Counted from the first letter of the stretch, positions 1-11,573 are shown. The stretch: DNA of 64,000 bases from Adiantum capillus-veneris (GCA_014529385.2 CM043968.1:6909148-6973147); one strand, 5' to 3'. Numbers and translations: made by a program. Notes: a model not told the origin generated them from the sequence alone.

Positions 1-1
1 A

Positions 2-3000
2 GAGTATCTGGAAAAAATTGATCTCCACAATAACTTTGAAGCTGTGCCGGCAGGAATCGACATAAAAAGAGTATGGGAATTTGTGACGACAATCAAGGAA
101 GACGGAGTGGCACGAGTTACGGATCTGTGGGGCAAGCCAGACACGGAGATTGTAATCACGGAGAGAGTGGTGGCAACTGCACTAGACCTCTCCAACAAAG
201 GGGATAGTGTAACCAAAAAAAGAGACGAAGTAAAGGTGTACACTGAAAAGAAAGGCAACTATACCTTTGAAGACATTGCCAGCCCCAAAGTGGCAATCAT
301 GAGTCAGTTGTACAATCAATACTTCCATATGTGTACCAATCGGCCACAAAAGTACAGAATGCCGCCTGGAGCAATCGCCACAACATTCACTTGGGAAATG
401 CAGAAAAGCAAGCCGAAAGTAATCAATTATGCAGCTTATATACATGATAATCTGGTGAAGATGGGCAACAAGAACCCCACATACATCGTGCCAGGTGAGC
501 TAATCACAAAGGTGATTTATGGAGCATTGCACGCCAAGGGGAGATGGCTCGACCCTCCATCACAGAACGAATGGCTGAGGCTCAAGGAAGATAAGGAAGA
601 GGAACAGCCCAAAGCACTAAGGGTGGCAACCCGTTTGAAACTCCGGTTAGAAACCGTGCAAGAAGAGCAGCCAGAGTTAAAGAAAGGGAAGAAAGAATCT
701 GTCCAAGTGCCCATCAAAGAGACGAAATCACAGAAGGCGGCACGGCTAGAGTGGCCGATGGAAAGTTTCAGGGCCAAAAGAGGCCTCAAAGGAGATTTGA
801 ATGAGCTATGGAATCCGTCTCTAGAAGCAATGTCGGGATCATCCCGAAGGGTGCACAAAGATAGATTCGACGACTACATTAAGAATTTTGAGATTCTAGA
901 TGCCACAATGGAAAATATCCCACATGTACCATTTATAGAAGCACAAGTGGAGCAAGTCCGACGGCAACTGCTAGAGGAGCAGGAAGGCCAAGAGAGAGAA
1001 AGGAAGACAAAGGTGGACAGGGATTTCAAGAAAAAGCCGACAACTCCACCGTCCAGCCCTGAGTCCAGCCCACCGCCCTAACCACCTCCTCTTAGCCCTA
1101 CACAGACTCAAGAGAAAGGGGAGCAAGAAAAACCTAAAGATCAAGAAGAGTCAAAGCAAGAACAAAGCCAAGAGTGAGAACCAAAAGAAGAAGCTAAGCC
1201 TAAAAGTGAGCAGCTAGAGCTAAATGAAGCAAGGTATAACACATTTCTAGACCTACTGGCTGCTGGATATTCAAAAGAAGAGGCTGCCACAGTCGCATTT
1301 GACTTGGCAAGCACGGGGCCCAAAGAGCAAATGCAGAGCCTACGGTTAGTGGAGCTAAAGGAGAGGGCCATTGATACAGTGGACCTGCACCCACCCACCA
1401 ATGATTGGGATGTGGTGATGACCAAGCTAACTGGGCTAAGAGCAAAGTCAATGGCCTCAGAAAGTGAAATGGCAACTCTCAAAGCCACTGAAGTGCAAAT
1501 CAAGCTTGAAGTCGACACTTTACACAAACAAAGCCAAAGGCAGATAGAGAGAGAGGCAGAGCTGCAAGCCAGTCTGGCAAAGGCATTGCAAAGATGCCAG
1601 GGAAATGGAAAGAGAAATCAAGAAGCAGCTCAAAGACTGCAAGGCGCCGAAGAGGAATATAGACAACTTAGCAAGTCATTGATAGATGCAGAGAGGGAAA
1701 GGGATAACCTAACCCTACAACTTGTTGATGAGTCCAAGGAAGTTGAAGCAATGCGGAATGCCAAGGAGAAGGCAGAAATAGAGCAGGAGGCTAGCTAGGA
1801 TGAAGTCCTTGAGTTCAAGAACCAGCTTAAAGTCAAAGACCAAACCATCCAGCGGCTACGGGCATCTCCTGCCAGAGTCAGAGCTACTAGCTCGACTCAT
1901 ACCACTTCAAAGAACCAAATCTATGAAAAACAAATGAAAGAGCTTCAGAAAGAGTTGACCTTAGAGAAGAAGCAAAGGTTGATGATGGCAGAAGGGTTAG
2001 TGGTTATGCAAACACGCATGGAAGAAGAGCAGAAGGCAATGCAAGATGAGCTAGAAAATATCAAGAGAAAGCTTGAGGAGGCGGAGAAGATAAACGCCAA
2101 TTTGAACGACCTCCTCGTGAACATGGGAGAACAAGCTCAAGCAGAGAAACAGACACTCCAAAAGCAGATAGAAGAGCTGAGAGGCCAGCAGGCAGAAGAG
2201 CAGGCAAGCACAAGGCCAGCAGCCATGGAAGGCATAGACCTAGAGAATGTGGTAGATCCTGTGGACACACCCATGTGGACACACCCATGCAAGAGAAAAT
2301 CCTTGTAGGACCCTCTCAAGAGCCACAAAATCTGACACAAGAAGAGGAAGAGAAGCTGCGCAAGGCGATAGAAGCAGAAATCAGAGAAACGGCCAAGGAA
2401 GCCTTGGAATGGGAGCAGAGGGTTTTTAAATCCATGACCATTCAGAAGATAGACGCCAGCAACCTTCGGCGTGAATGGCTACAGCCCTCTCTCCCATATC
2501 CTTTGCTAAAGTACAAAGCCGCCACCATCAACAAGAGAATCAGAGAAGAGCCAACAATGCCACTCTACACCGCAGATATCTCCAAGCCTGAAGGGGCAAG
2601 GTTGATAGTTGACTCCCAACCTAGGTGGAGAAAGGCATGGCTGATGAAGTATCCACAGTACCTAATCCATTTGGTAGAGGCACCCAAAATCATGAGAGAT
2701 AACCTGAGCTTCTGCCCTCTACCAAGGATGCAGACGTGGAAGGCCCAGGAGCTGCTGCAAAGAAGCCAACCCACCTGGCTACACTATCCGAAGCTGCCAG
2801 GCTTGAAGGCAGGCAAGAGAATAAGTGTTCAATACATGGTGAAAACCCTAATGGGCGCCATCAAATTGTTCACTGGCTCACCTGACCTTTCTTGCATTAT
2901 GATGAGAAAGATCTACAAAACCCTTTTGGAAGTCTTCAAGACGTTCAAACCGGGCCAGGCGACAGACAGTATCTTTTTCTTTCAAGATACTTACAGATGT

Positions 3001-3210
3001 GCATTTGATCTATCTGGTCAGCCTTCCAAGGAGGTGATACATGCATTGTATCAAAGGATCATGTTTCTGCGATCCTATCACCTCCAGGTCTTTGAAGAAG
3101 CTTTCTACACCGGCTTCTTCACCATCAACACTCATATATTCGGCCCAACACTACTGGATTTACATGCAAGATACGAGTCGCTGCTCAAGATGCGAGAAAC
3201 CATACGATGA
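2..3210 (+). pseudogene. Broken long ORF of an LTR element (gag-like, coiled coil), 5' end outside window
   Basis: The reading frame is already open at base 2, so the gene enters from the left; no ATG precedes the conserved part. The N-terminal ~180 residues form a globular region resembling the putative plant transposon protein domain found in retroelement ORFs (tentative, by pattern only). A proline/glutamate-rich linker follows, then ~350 residues of strongly heptad-like Glu/Lys/Gln coiled coil (about 1300-2250), then a basic C-terminal globular part (2290-3210). One frame runs through stops at 1079-1081, 1175-1177 and 1796-1798. The frame then shifts at a 14-bp tandem duplication (2261-2288) and runs on to a normal stop at 3210. 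It ends ~40 bp before a polypurine tract and LTR start, so it is the last gene of an LTR element. No RT or integrase is seen. Function is not recognised; a structural, gag-type role is inferred. Confidence 0.6.
2261..2288 (+). repeat. 14-bp perfect tandem duplication causing a frameshift
   Basis: GTGGACACACCCAT occurs twice back to back (2261-2274 and 2275-2288). Fourteen is not a multiple of three, and the frame used before the duplication is exactly the frame used after it once one copy is discounted. This is therefore the lesion that splits the ORF. Confidence 0.9.
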
Positions 3211-3248
3211 AGATACAACTCAACAGCCACGTCGGGGACGACATGAAC

Positions 3249-3262
3249 AAGGAGGGGGCGAG
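3249..3262 (+). other. Polypurine tract of LTR element
   Basis: A purine-rich run (AACAAGGAGGGGGCGAG) lies directly before TGTTAGAAG, the expected layout of a plus-strand primer next to a 3' LTR. It defines the LTR start at 3263. Confidence 0.6.
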
Positions 3263-4191
3263 TGTTAGAAGCTGGACACACCCTCCAAAAATTGACTGCT
3301 CGGCAGATCATCATTTTTTGTAATTATTCATTTATTGAGAAAACCCTACATTTCACCTTGTAAATATTGGGGCTTACAAAAGTTTCCAGATTGTATCCCA
3401 CTTTTGACATTTAGATTGAGTAGATGGTTAATTTGGAACTTTAGGGTTTAAGAATTGTAAGGTATTTATACCACTTTTTGACCTTAATGAAAAAACCTTT
3501 TGTCATTTTAAAAAGTTTTGAAGTCTGTGAGTGAGCGTACAGTGTACGAAAGAGAGTGTGAGCTTCATCTTGACGGTACATGTGCACCGGTGGTCGGAAT
3601 CGAGTGCGGAGAAGTGCAACGTGTTGCCCCCGATGAGAGCTACGCACCGATACCTACATTGCGCGTGTATGGTCCAGTTTTGCGAGCTCCATCTACGAGC
3701 TTCATCTGGTGATTTGGTGAGCATACGTTGTCCGATTTTGCATTGCAGCATATCCACGCGTTCACATTGAGTAGAGCTACACATTACGCACTTTAGATTT
3801 TGGAAACAAAGACCTGCAAATTTCGGCCAGACATCCTACGTGATTTTGCACCGGGTGTTTTGGGTTGGGGTTTTGGTTCATAGACCTTAGGGAGAGCGAC
3901 CTATTGGTGTTAGTAGGGTCTCCTTCAAGTTCTGTGGTGTTTCGAGATTGTTTGATGGGTGTTCGGCTCTAGAAAGCGTTGTAGGAAGTTTCCTCTTATG
4001 CACTCTTGAAGGCTGTGACTTAGACATTGGGTAGAGACCTGTGTAGGAATTAGTTAGGAGCTGGTCGAGTGTAGGTTGACACCCTATGATTGCTTCCACG
4101 CACCTGCGGGTCGAGCTTCGTCCTTAGCTGACAAATCTTGTTAGGTGAGTTCTCGCCGTGCTGACGTCCATCGCGGCGTATCCGTCCAACA
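3263..4191 (+). mobile_element. Candidate LTR (929 bp)
   Basis: The segment starts TGTTAGAAG right after the polypurine tract and ends GTCCAACA, giving TG...CA termini. A TATA-like GGTATTTATACC lies at 3461-3472. The second LTR is outside the window, so the right end is inferred from the terminal dinucleotide only. The seven bases just after it (AGTGGTA, 4193-4199) look like the start of an initiator-Met primer site, which would be unusual after a 3' LTR. No gene is seen inside. Confidence 0.45.
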
Positions 4192-4368
4192 AAGTGGTAA
4201 ATTTTTATTGAGTTTTTCTGGAACTGCAACACTTTTTAGTGGTGATGTTTGGGGGGGAGAGGGGAGTGGTGAAGCATTCTCAAAAACCAACATGTCAATT
4301 CCATCGTACGTTTACACCAATTCCATCTTGTTCAATCTTTCACTAGATGATATAAAATTAGATTTGAT

Positions 4369-6251
4369 TTACAATTCAAAGGGCATGCTATTGTATATTG
4401 CCTCATGGTTTTCATTGGAAAGTTCGAATACTTCTCCTATGCCATCGAGCACTACAGGCTCCATAGGGAACTTTATTGCCCTTATCAAGTGGGAATATAT
4501 GAAAACTACTGGCTTGTTATCCCACAGCTCATACAAGTTTGCTTGTAGGGATTTATACCAATGGCCCGTGACCATATAAGTATGCTTCTCTATCTTGTTG
4601 CCCCATGCATCAATTTGCTTGTTAGTTGTTAGGTCCTTAGCTACTACACACTTCAAAATGTAGAAGTCAACAGCCTCCTCATTATTTTCTTCAGAAGTGA
4701 CAGCAAAATTGTCTCCAGGTGTGAGAGCATCGCTTAAGGAGTCATAATGACCTGCATAAGTGGCACCATGGAACTCCTCATCGTCTGAGTCTCCGTATGA
4801 CTGGGAATCATTAGCAAGTGGCTCCAAAGTGTGATATTGCCACGTTTCCACATGTGATCTGTTCATACACCTTCTCCAATGGCCAAGCCTGCAAGGAAAA
4901 CAAAAGCATGACAACCGTTTTGATCGCAATGAACAAGTGTTGTTCTGAGAATACCCATTCACACAGTGCATTGCTCTTGAACCCTTCAATGGTTTGCAGT
5001 TCCATTGATGGGATCGCTGAACATCGCCTAGCTTGACCTCCCAAAACACCCTACTGACCTCCCTCTTTTTCTTGTCATACATAGCAGTTGCTCCAGTACT
5101 GAGATGCATTCAAAAAAGAGACAACTTCAACTGCATAAGTCAACCGCACACTATTTTGCTTCAATTGCTCCTGAGTTAGAGCCCTTTTAATGACAGCCCC
5201 AACCCCATCATGTTCCCCCTTTCCATGTCCTAAGCAAAAAAAAATTCCAATTCATTTCCATGCCAGTAAGGCTCCAATATCTAGCAACAAAGTAAAACGG
5301 TCGCTTTGCTTTAAATTGTGAAGTTGCGCCATCTGACCAAACCCAATGTTTTTTAAAGCTTAGCCCTTGATCTCTCAACCATTGAGCATGTAAGAGAAAA
5401 GCATGCTGCACAAATAAGGTGTCATGTTGTTTATCATCTAAGACAAAAAAGTGCACGGTCTTCTTTATTGCACCTGATGCAATGCGGAAATAAGTAATCA
5501 GGACAAAGATAGTGACCTGCTTAGTGTACCAATGCATTGACTGGATCTCATTTTGCTCCTTGAAGGATTAGTTCTCTGCAAAGTCAACGACGGAGACAAC
5601 CGCATCATCTGGAAACAAAGAAATGCAGTCCTTGAACTGTTGTGCTTGTCACCTAAATATAAAATTGTGAGTGACATACTTCTTCCAGTGGTCTTGGTAC
5701 ACTCGCAAAGGTTCTCTAGGCAACATTTTCTTGTGGACAGTGTCTTTCATAGTGCTCTTTCTAGCTTCATTGTTTAATCTAGTAGCACCCTCTATATTTT
5801 CAAAAAATTTCACAGATACTTGCTTACTCTGCTCAACTTCTTCTCTTGGACAAATCTGAATATTACCTACACTGCATGCATTGCATGTTCCCATTAAGCA
5901 TTGGTAGCTATGGAAACTATGTTCTGCAAGTATAGGGCAGAGTATAGACTCCAACAGTGAAGTGGTACTCATACTTGCATTTTTGTATGCAAGACATCCG
6001 AGGTTGACAATTTCATCATGATGAAGGCATATAGGGCAGCTGCACATGCAGCAAGAACCATGAAGATCAAAACTTCGAGTCCGCATGTGATTTACTGCCT
6101 CTTTTAGGAAAATCATTTTTACATGCACAATACAACAGCACGTGTAGCGATCCCTCAACTTTCGGACAAAGAACGGTTTCATAGACTCGAAGCAACGTTG
6201 CAAAATCTGAATATCTGCATACTTTGTCTTGAATCTTAAATAAAGCTCCAC
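4369..6251 (-). pseudogene. Transposase-like gene copy 1, catalytic and C-terminal part
   Basis: This is the downstream exon of an uncharacterised eukaryotic transposase-like family that I know only by its motifs. Reading on the - strand, a block with FVRKLRDRYTCCCIVH (about 6150) comes first, then a Cys-rich stretch (6050-5850). Next is DFAEN followed by NEIQS and HWYTKQVTIF (5590-5500), then WSDGATSQFK (about 5330), then GHGKGEHDGVG (about 5225-5195). A second Cys cluster with CFCFPC (about 4890) and a C-terminal domain ending near 4369 follow. The spaced acidic motifs could form a DDE/D-type centre (inference). Breaks: TAA at 5568-5570 where Tyr is expected after DFAEN, a frameshift at an A9 run (5236-5244), and another near 5110. 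The start at 6251 follows a good acceptor (TGCAG|GTGGAG). Copy 2 at 15.5-18.5 kb aligns to its first half. Confidence 0.65.
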
Positions 6252-8577
6252 CTGCAATATACATGTATACAAATGTTAAAATTAAACTTAGCATTCAAAA
6301 CTGGTTAAATTGTTTCAAAATATTAAAAAGTGATTCTATATCACTAAAAACTGGTGTGCACCACTAAAAACTAGTAATGATACATTCAGTAGTATTGTTT
6401 TACCTGTGAAAATAATGCACCACAAATACAAATTAGTGTAGAAACTAGTAACCATAGAAAAAGGTAGAATATTAAGAGGTTGTGTGAGGACAACTTAATA
6501 GTGGTGAGAAACCGCATTCAGCGTAACTAAAAAGTGGCTTGGCATGACTTAAAAGTGAATTAAACCACTTGACGGTGATGAACCGCCAATAAAAAATGGT
6601 GTGCAGTGCTTGAATATGGTGGGAAACGATTAAAAAGTGGTGAGTAAGGACATGAAAGTTCTGGGGAAGTTCAGAACTAGCACTTAAAAAGTAGCTGGGA
6701 GGGACAAAATACTAGGCGACAGACCAACATTAGCACTAGATAGTAGTCCAACACAACTTGAAATTGGAGGAGCTCTTGTGAAAAGTGTTTGATGACCACT
6801 TTAGAGTGGTGAGCGACTAGTTCAAAGTGGCCAGTCACCAATTAAAATCTAGCACTTAAAAAGTAGCTGGGAGTGACAAAATAGTAGGCGACAGACCAGC
6901 ATCAGAACTAGATAGTGGTCCAACACAACTTGGAAGTGGAGGAGCTCTTGTGAAAAGTGCTTGATGACCACTTGAGAGTGGTGAGCAACTAGCTCAAAGT
7001 GGGCAATCACCACTTGAACGCGGATTCTGGTCACTTGAATGCAGTTTCTGGCCACTTAAAAGCGGGAACTTTCCACTTGATTGCAGTGACAAGGTTTTAG
7101 CTAACACTTGAAAGTGGTGTCTCGCCACTTGGGAGTGGTGCCTCATCACTTGCATGGAGTGATGACTGACGTAGTGACTTAGCACATGAAAGTGGTGTCT
7201 CACCACTTGACGACCACTTGAAATTAGTGAGCAACTACTTCAAAGTGGACAATCACCACTTGAACGCTGATTCTGGTCTTGAATGCGGTGTCTGGCCACT
7301 TGAAAGCGGGAGCTTGCCCCTTGATTGCAGTGACAAGGTTTAAGCTACCACTTGAAAGTGGTATCTCACCACTTGATGACCACTTGAGAATGGTGAGCAA
7401 CTAGTTCAAAGTGGGCAGTCACCACTTGAACGCAGATTCTGGTCATTGGAATGCGGTGTTTGGCCACTTGAAAGTGGTGTCTCACCACTTGGGAGTGGTG
7501 TCTCACCACTTGCATGGAGTGATGACTAACGTAGTGACTTTGCACATGAAAGTGGTGTCTCACCACTTGATGACCACTTGAGCGTGGTGAGAAACTAGTT
7601 CAAAGTGGGCAGTCACCACTTTAACGCGTTTTCTGGTCACTTGAATGCCGAGTCTGGCCACTTGAAAGTGGGAACTTTCCACTTGATTGCAGTGACAAGG
7701 TTTTAGTTACTACTTGAAAGTGGTGTCACACCACTTGGGAGTGGTGCCTCACCACTTGCATGGAGTGATGGACTGACGTAGTGACTTAGCACATGAAAGT
7801 GGCTTCTCACCACTTGAATGCGGTCAGACACCACGTGAAAGTGGTTTTTATATGTGTAAGTGTTGTGTGCATCGCTTCATTGTGGTGTGACAGCACTTGT
7901 AAGTGTTTGCTAACAATATGTGTTCAAACTCCACTAATATGGTTTTGGTTACCATCATAAGGTGGTGGGCACCATTCCTGCAGCATCAGTAAAAAGTCTA
8001 TGGCACTACTATAACTGTTGCACCATGACTAAAAGCTGCTACATCACTTGGAAAAAGTGAGCTGCACCACCAAAAATGTTTGCACCTGTAACACCCCTAC
8101 GAGTTTGTAAAACACGTCTGTTAGCATTGGGTAAACAATACTTTTTAGTGGGTGAACACCACTTTGTAGGGTTTACGGTGCAGCGTTGGTGCATTTCTAG
8201 TAAAAAATGTTTCTTAAACATTAAAACCTGCTGCAAAACGTTAAAAACTGGTTCAAACACACTAAAAAGTGGTGTCGAAACACAAGTAAAAGTGCTTCAA
8301 AAACATTTAGAACTATTGATCAAATTTTAGAAGTGATTTAGATACAATTAGAGACCAGTATAGTAATGTTTCACCGCTTTTTAATGTTGCAGCACCACTA
8401 GAAAGTGGTGCAAAACACCAAAACAAGCTGTAGCACTAATAAAAAGAAGTATAGAAACATAATGTTGTGGCAGTAATGAGTTGTATCACCAATAAAAAGT
8501 GGTATAGAAACATAATGTTGTAGCAGAAATATGAGTTCTAGCACCAATAAAAAGTGCTAAAAAAATATATCAATTAC
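6252..8577 (-). repeat. Intron of copy 1, filled with palindromic tandem repeats
   Basis: The donor CAG|GTAATT (8577) and acceptor TGCAG (6252) bound a 2,326-bp intron between the helix-turn-helix exon and the catalytic exon. From about 6330 to 8560 it consists of variants of one short unit. In the centre the unit is CCACTTGAAAGTGG, itself an inverted repeat with a 2-nt spacer, followed by TGTCTCA. Toward the edges it becomes CACCACTAAAAAGTGG with longer spacing. The units build larger repeats starting GATGACCACTTGAG near 6964, 7208, 7375 and 7570 (spacings 244, 167 and 195 bp), and a ~171-bp direct repeat starting ACTTAAAAAGTAGCTGG near 6683 and 6854. No coding potential is seen. Confidence 0.75.
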
Positions 8578-9312
8578 CTGAGGCTCCTCAAGAAGGTGGA
8601 TTGGATGCTTTACATATGAACATCTAGCTAGTCTCTTACTGCAAACATCTTTCTTGTTGGGGGACACCCTCGTCTCATCCATCCAAAATTGAAAGACTAT
8701 GTCTTTAACAGTTTGAGTGATGTGAGTTCTACGTGCATCATCTCTATGACATGCAGATGCAGGGAACGAACCATCGGATTCACTTGACACTATTAAGTGA
8801 TGTTTGGCTGAATATAAGTTTCTTTTGTGGATCCCCATAAGCTTGGCAGCTTGCGGTATGCTCATGTCAGTGTTTTGCTCTTTGCTTCCACCATTCACCA
8901 ACATCAACATTGCTGATTTCTTTACAAAAAACTCGTCTGAAGATCTTGGGACCTTCACATGATTCAAAGTGTTGCGGATGTTTCTCATCATAATTGCTTC
9001 CAACTCTTTGGATTTACTCTGCATAGTAAGGAAGCAAGGATGTTGAAGAAGTTCATCAAAGATTTCCTTCCTACCACTTGCATCCATTCCCACGGTTAAT
9101 GTATCAAAGTGTTGTACCATAGATTGACATATCCTTCGTTTCTTTCTTTCATCCATCCCCCCCATATTGCTTTCCGTCACAAAGTTGCACGTTGCCTTAC
9201 GTTGCTTTCATTTCTGAGAATCTCAATATTACCTCATTAATTTTCTGCGCTGAAGTTGAGCTTCTCTACTCAATGACGATGAGCTGATAGATAGTTCTTC
9301 ACTGTGCTCCAT
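8578..9312 (-). pseudogene. Transposase-like gene copy 1, N-terminal DNA-binding part
   Basis: The open part (9180-8578) encodes about 200 residues. Its segment SIPQAAKLMGIHKRNLY reads like a helix-turn-helix, and it ends FWMDETRVSPNKKDVC...HPIHLLEEPQ before the intron donor. A likely first ATG is at 9310-9312 in the context GCAACAATGGA, encoding a Ser/Glu-rich start that is open to about 9233. The 50 bp between 9233 and 9180 do not join in frame, so a small indel or lost intron is likely. Copy 2 shares the same ATG context and the same end motifs (FWIEHTR, KKKDICQR, HPIPLLDE). A (CT)n tract on the coding strand lies ~190 bp upstream. A DNA-binding role is inferred from the helix-turn-helix only. 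Confidence 0.55.
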
Positions 9313-9495
9313 TGTTGCAGTACTTTCAAAGGATTTCTCTACAAGAAATACAATACAAATCATAACTACACACTATACTTTTAATTAATACATGGCACTT
9401 CTTGCACTAATTAGCAAGATACTAACAAAGCATAATAAGTGTTTACATACCTCAAGAATCATCAAGTAGAAGAGGAACCTATAGAGATAGATTTC

Positions 9496-9497
<2 letters not shown>

Positions 9498-9553
<56 letters not shown>
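9498..9553. repeat. (GA)n microsatellite
   Basis: About 28 uninterrupted GA units. On the - strand it is a CT tract in the presumed 5' leader of transposase-like copy 1. The next 150 bp remain pyrimidine-rich on that strand. Confidence 0.95.
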
Positions 9554-9555
<2 letters not shown>

Positions 9556-9929
9556 TGAGCGATACAAAAAGCTCAGCAAGAGCTCTGTGAGAGAGAGACA
9601 GAGAGGAGCTAGATAGAGCTCCAAGAGAGATCTCAGAGACAAAGAAAACTCAAAGCAGAGAGAAAGCTCAGATAGGTTGTAGCGGGAAAGAAGAGGCGGA
9701 CAATAATCCAACGTTCAGCAGTAAGTTACATTTAGTCTCATTAATTGTGGTACGTTAGGAGACTTAATTGACGTACCTTAGGAGAGTGATATTCTTTTTG
9801 AGATTTGAAGCACTTTTAAAACACCCACTTTTAAGTGCAAAAAAGCAATTTCCTTAACATTACTTTCCAGGCCACCTATACATGCTTTCACCCATCAAGG
9901 ATAGGGGTTTGATGGAAAACCCAATATAA

Positions 9930-11260
9930 AATGAGACATGAAAATAAATCTAAAATTAAATCTCCAGAGGGCTCACTAAAGATGAAGAGAAGATGGAAAT
10001 GGAATACCTGAAAAGCACCAAGCCATCATATGTTTGTTTCAAATTGAACATTGAAGTATGAAGGATCATCAATGGGGCATTTTGAAAGAGCCCTATTCAT
10101 CAATGTTATTGTGACTCGTTCTAGATTCTTGTCTTTGAGAATCTCACACTCATCTAGCTTCAAAACAAAATACAGAACACCACCTATCTCTTCAAATGTT
10201 ACATTGTAGAACTCAAACATTCTAGTTTGCAACAAAGTGAGGTCCATGAAGATATTGTTGTACTCATCGTAGGTTACAGCTATTCCTTGAGATCTATAAA
10301 TAATATCAATATGAAATGGACATCCAATGAAATCTATATGTGCATGGTTGAGTTGAAGTCTCTCTTTCTAGGCACTTGTTGTTGTTGGTAGAAGTTTATA
10401 CTTTATTCCATTCTTCACAAAAATGGAGGAGATAGACTACTGAATAGCTGCGTACCCTCTCTTACTCACGCCAAGGGAGTCAAGTGTGCTCTGTATTTCA
10501 CTGGCAAGCACTACACTCTTTGTAATAAAACAGTCAACACCCCGCTTCATGCATTATATCCTTTGCGAGACCACTTGTTATCAAAGGCTTCAACTGCTTT
10601 CCTACATTGGCCTTTGGATCTATGTTTTTTTGTCTGGATATATATCATGTCTACATAGAAAATATAACAGACATAAGAAAAAAAAATCATAGGTGAAATA
10701 AACTAAAAGGTTCACAATCCTGACCTCAGTGCTTGGAGCCAACCTTCAAGGTTTTAAGATTCCATAGTCTCTTCTTTCGTACACGAGCACCTAAGCTTGT
10801 ATCTTTCCTTTGTAAGTTCCGCACTTTTTCTTGCAATACCTGTATTTCTTGTGTGCACTGCAAAAGGGTTTTTTGGTCCTCACAATGCAAATTATAAAAT
10901 CATATAATCTCATTTTCTTGATGGTGAACCATGATTTCTTGAATTTTTGATTTCCCAATTAGAGCTTTGCAGTAGCCAAGTAATCCATTTTGTCCGCGTC
11001 ACGTGCAAAAGTCAATAAAGTAGTGGGATTTGCAAATGCATGAGAGGCATTGGTCATAGGAATCAAAGGATAGAGTGAGCCATTTGTCCATAAATCTATG
11101 TGTTTTGCTCCCTCTACTCTGAGTATTTCTTTTTTCGTGGGTGTTACTATTGTGTTTGTTTTACTTCGCTTGCATAAAGGCTCATATTCAGGATTCAAAT
11201 CAACATGTAGATGATATTTATGTCATTTAGTGATAAGGTTTGAGGGGGTGGATGAAGAAG
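9930..11260 (-). pseudogene. Decayed gene of an unrecognised family
   Basis: Three - strand coding blocks lie in order. First, 11,230-10,959 has a conserved-looking start, LNPEYEPLCKRSK, and ends in DADKMDYL. Next, 10,950-10,730 is a coiled-coil stretch with heptad Leu/Val ending in a basic run, VRKKRLWNLK. Last, after a poorly preserved part, 10,247-9,930 reads KLDECEILKDKNLERVT, then MNRALSKCPIDDPSYFNVQ and WLGAFQ. Lesions include a TGA inside the Met/Trp stretch at the end of the last block (WW became *W) and several frameshifts between 10,700 and 10,260. The layout suggests a coiled-coil regulator or transposase rather than a housekeeping gene, but I cannot name it. Confidence 0.45.
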
Positions 11261-11573
11261 ACATGAATACACATTCAAGAAAATCAAGAAACGAAAGAGT
11301 ATAGCACCTTTACTCCCTAGACTCCCTACTACATACATTGTATGGAAAAGAAATTCCCTCCTATATGACGACGTGCATTCAATCTAACTAAAAAGGGACA
11401 TTTTGTCAATCATTATGGCTGTTATGACTCTGTCAAAAGAATCCATTTCGAAGCACACTTTTTGAACGGTTGATGAGGACACCTTTTCTTTTACCACACC
11501 AATTTTCTAGAGAGAGGAGGAAAAAATTTGTATTTTCTTAGAAGGCCCTCCAAATGACCTCCCAAACTCCCTA

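Noticed and set aside
3503-3784. Several 60-90 codon frames in 3.4-4.1 kb
   Set aside because: They overlap on both strands inside the presumed LTR and show no conserved pattern.
6330-8560. CRISPR-like array of regularly spaced palindromic repeats
   Set aside because: Units are degenerate, spacing is irregular and spacers are themselves repeats. The array sits in an intron of a eukaryotic transposase-like gene, and there are no cas genes.
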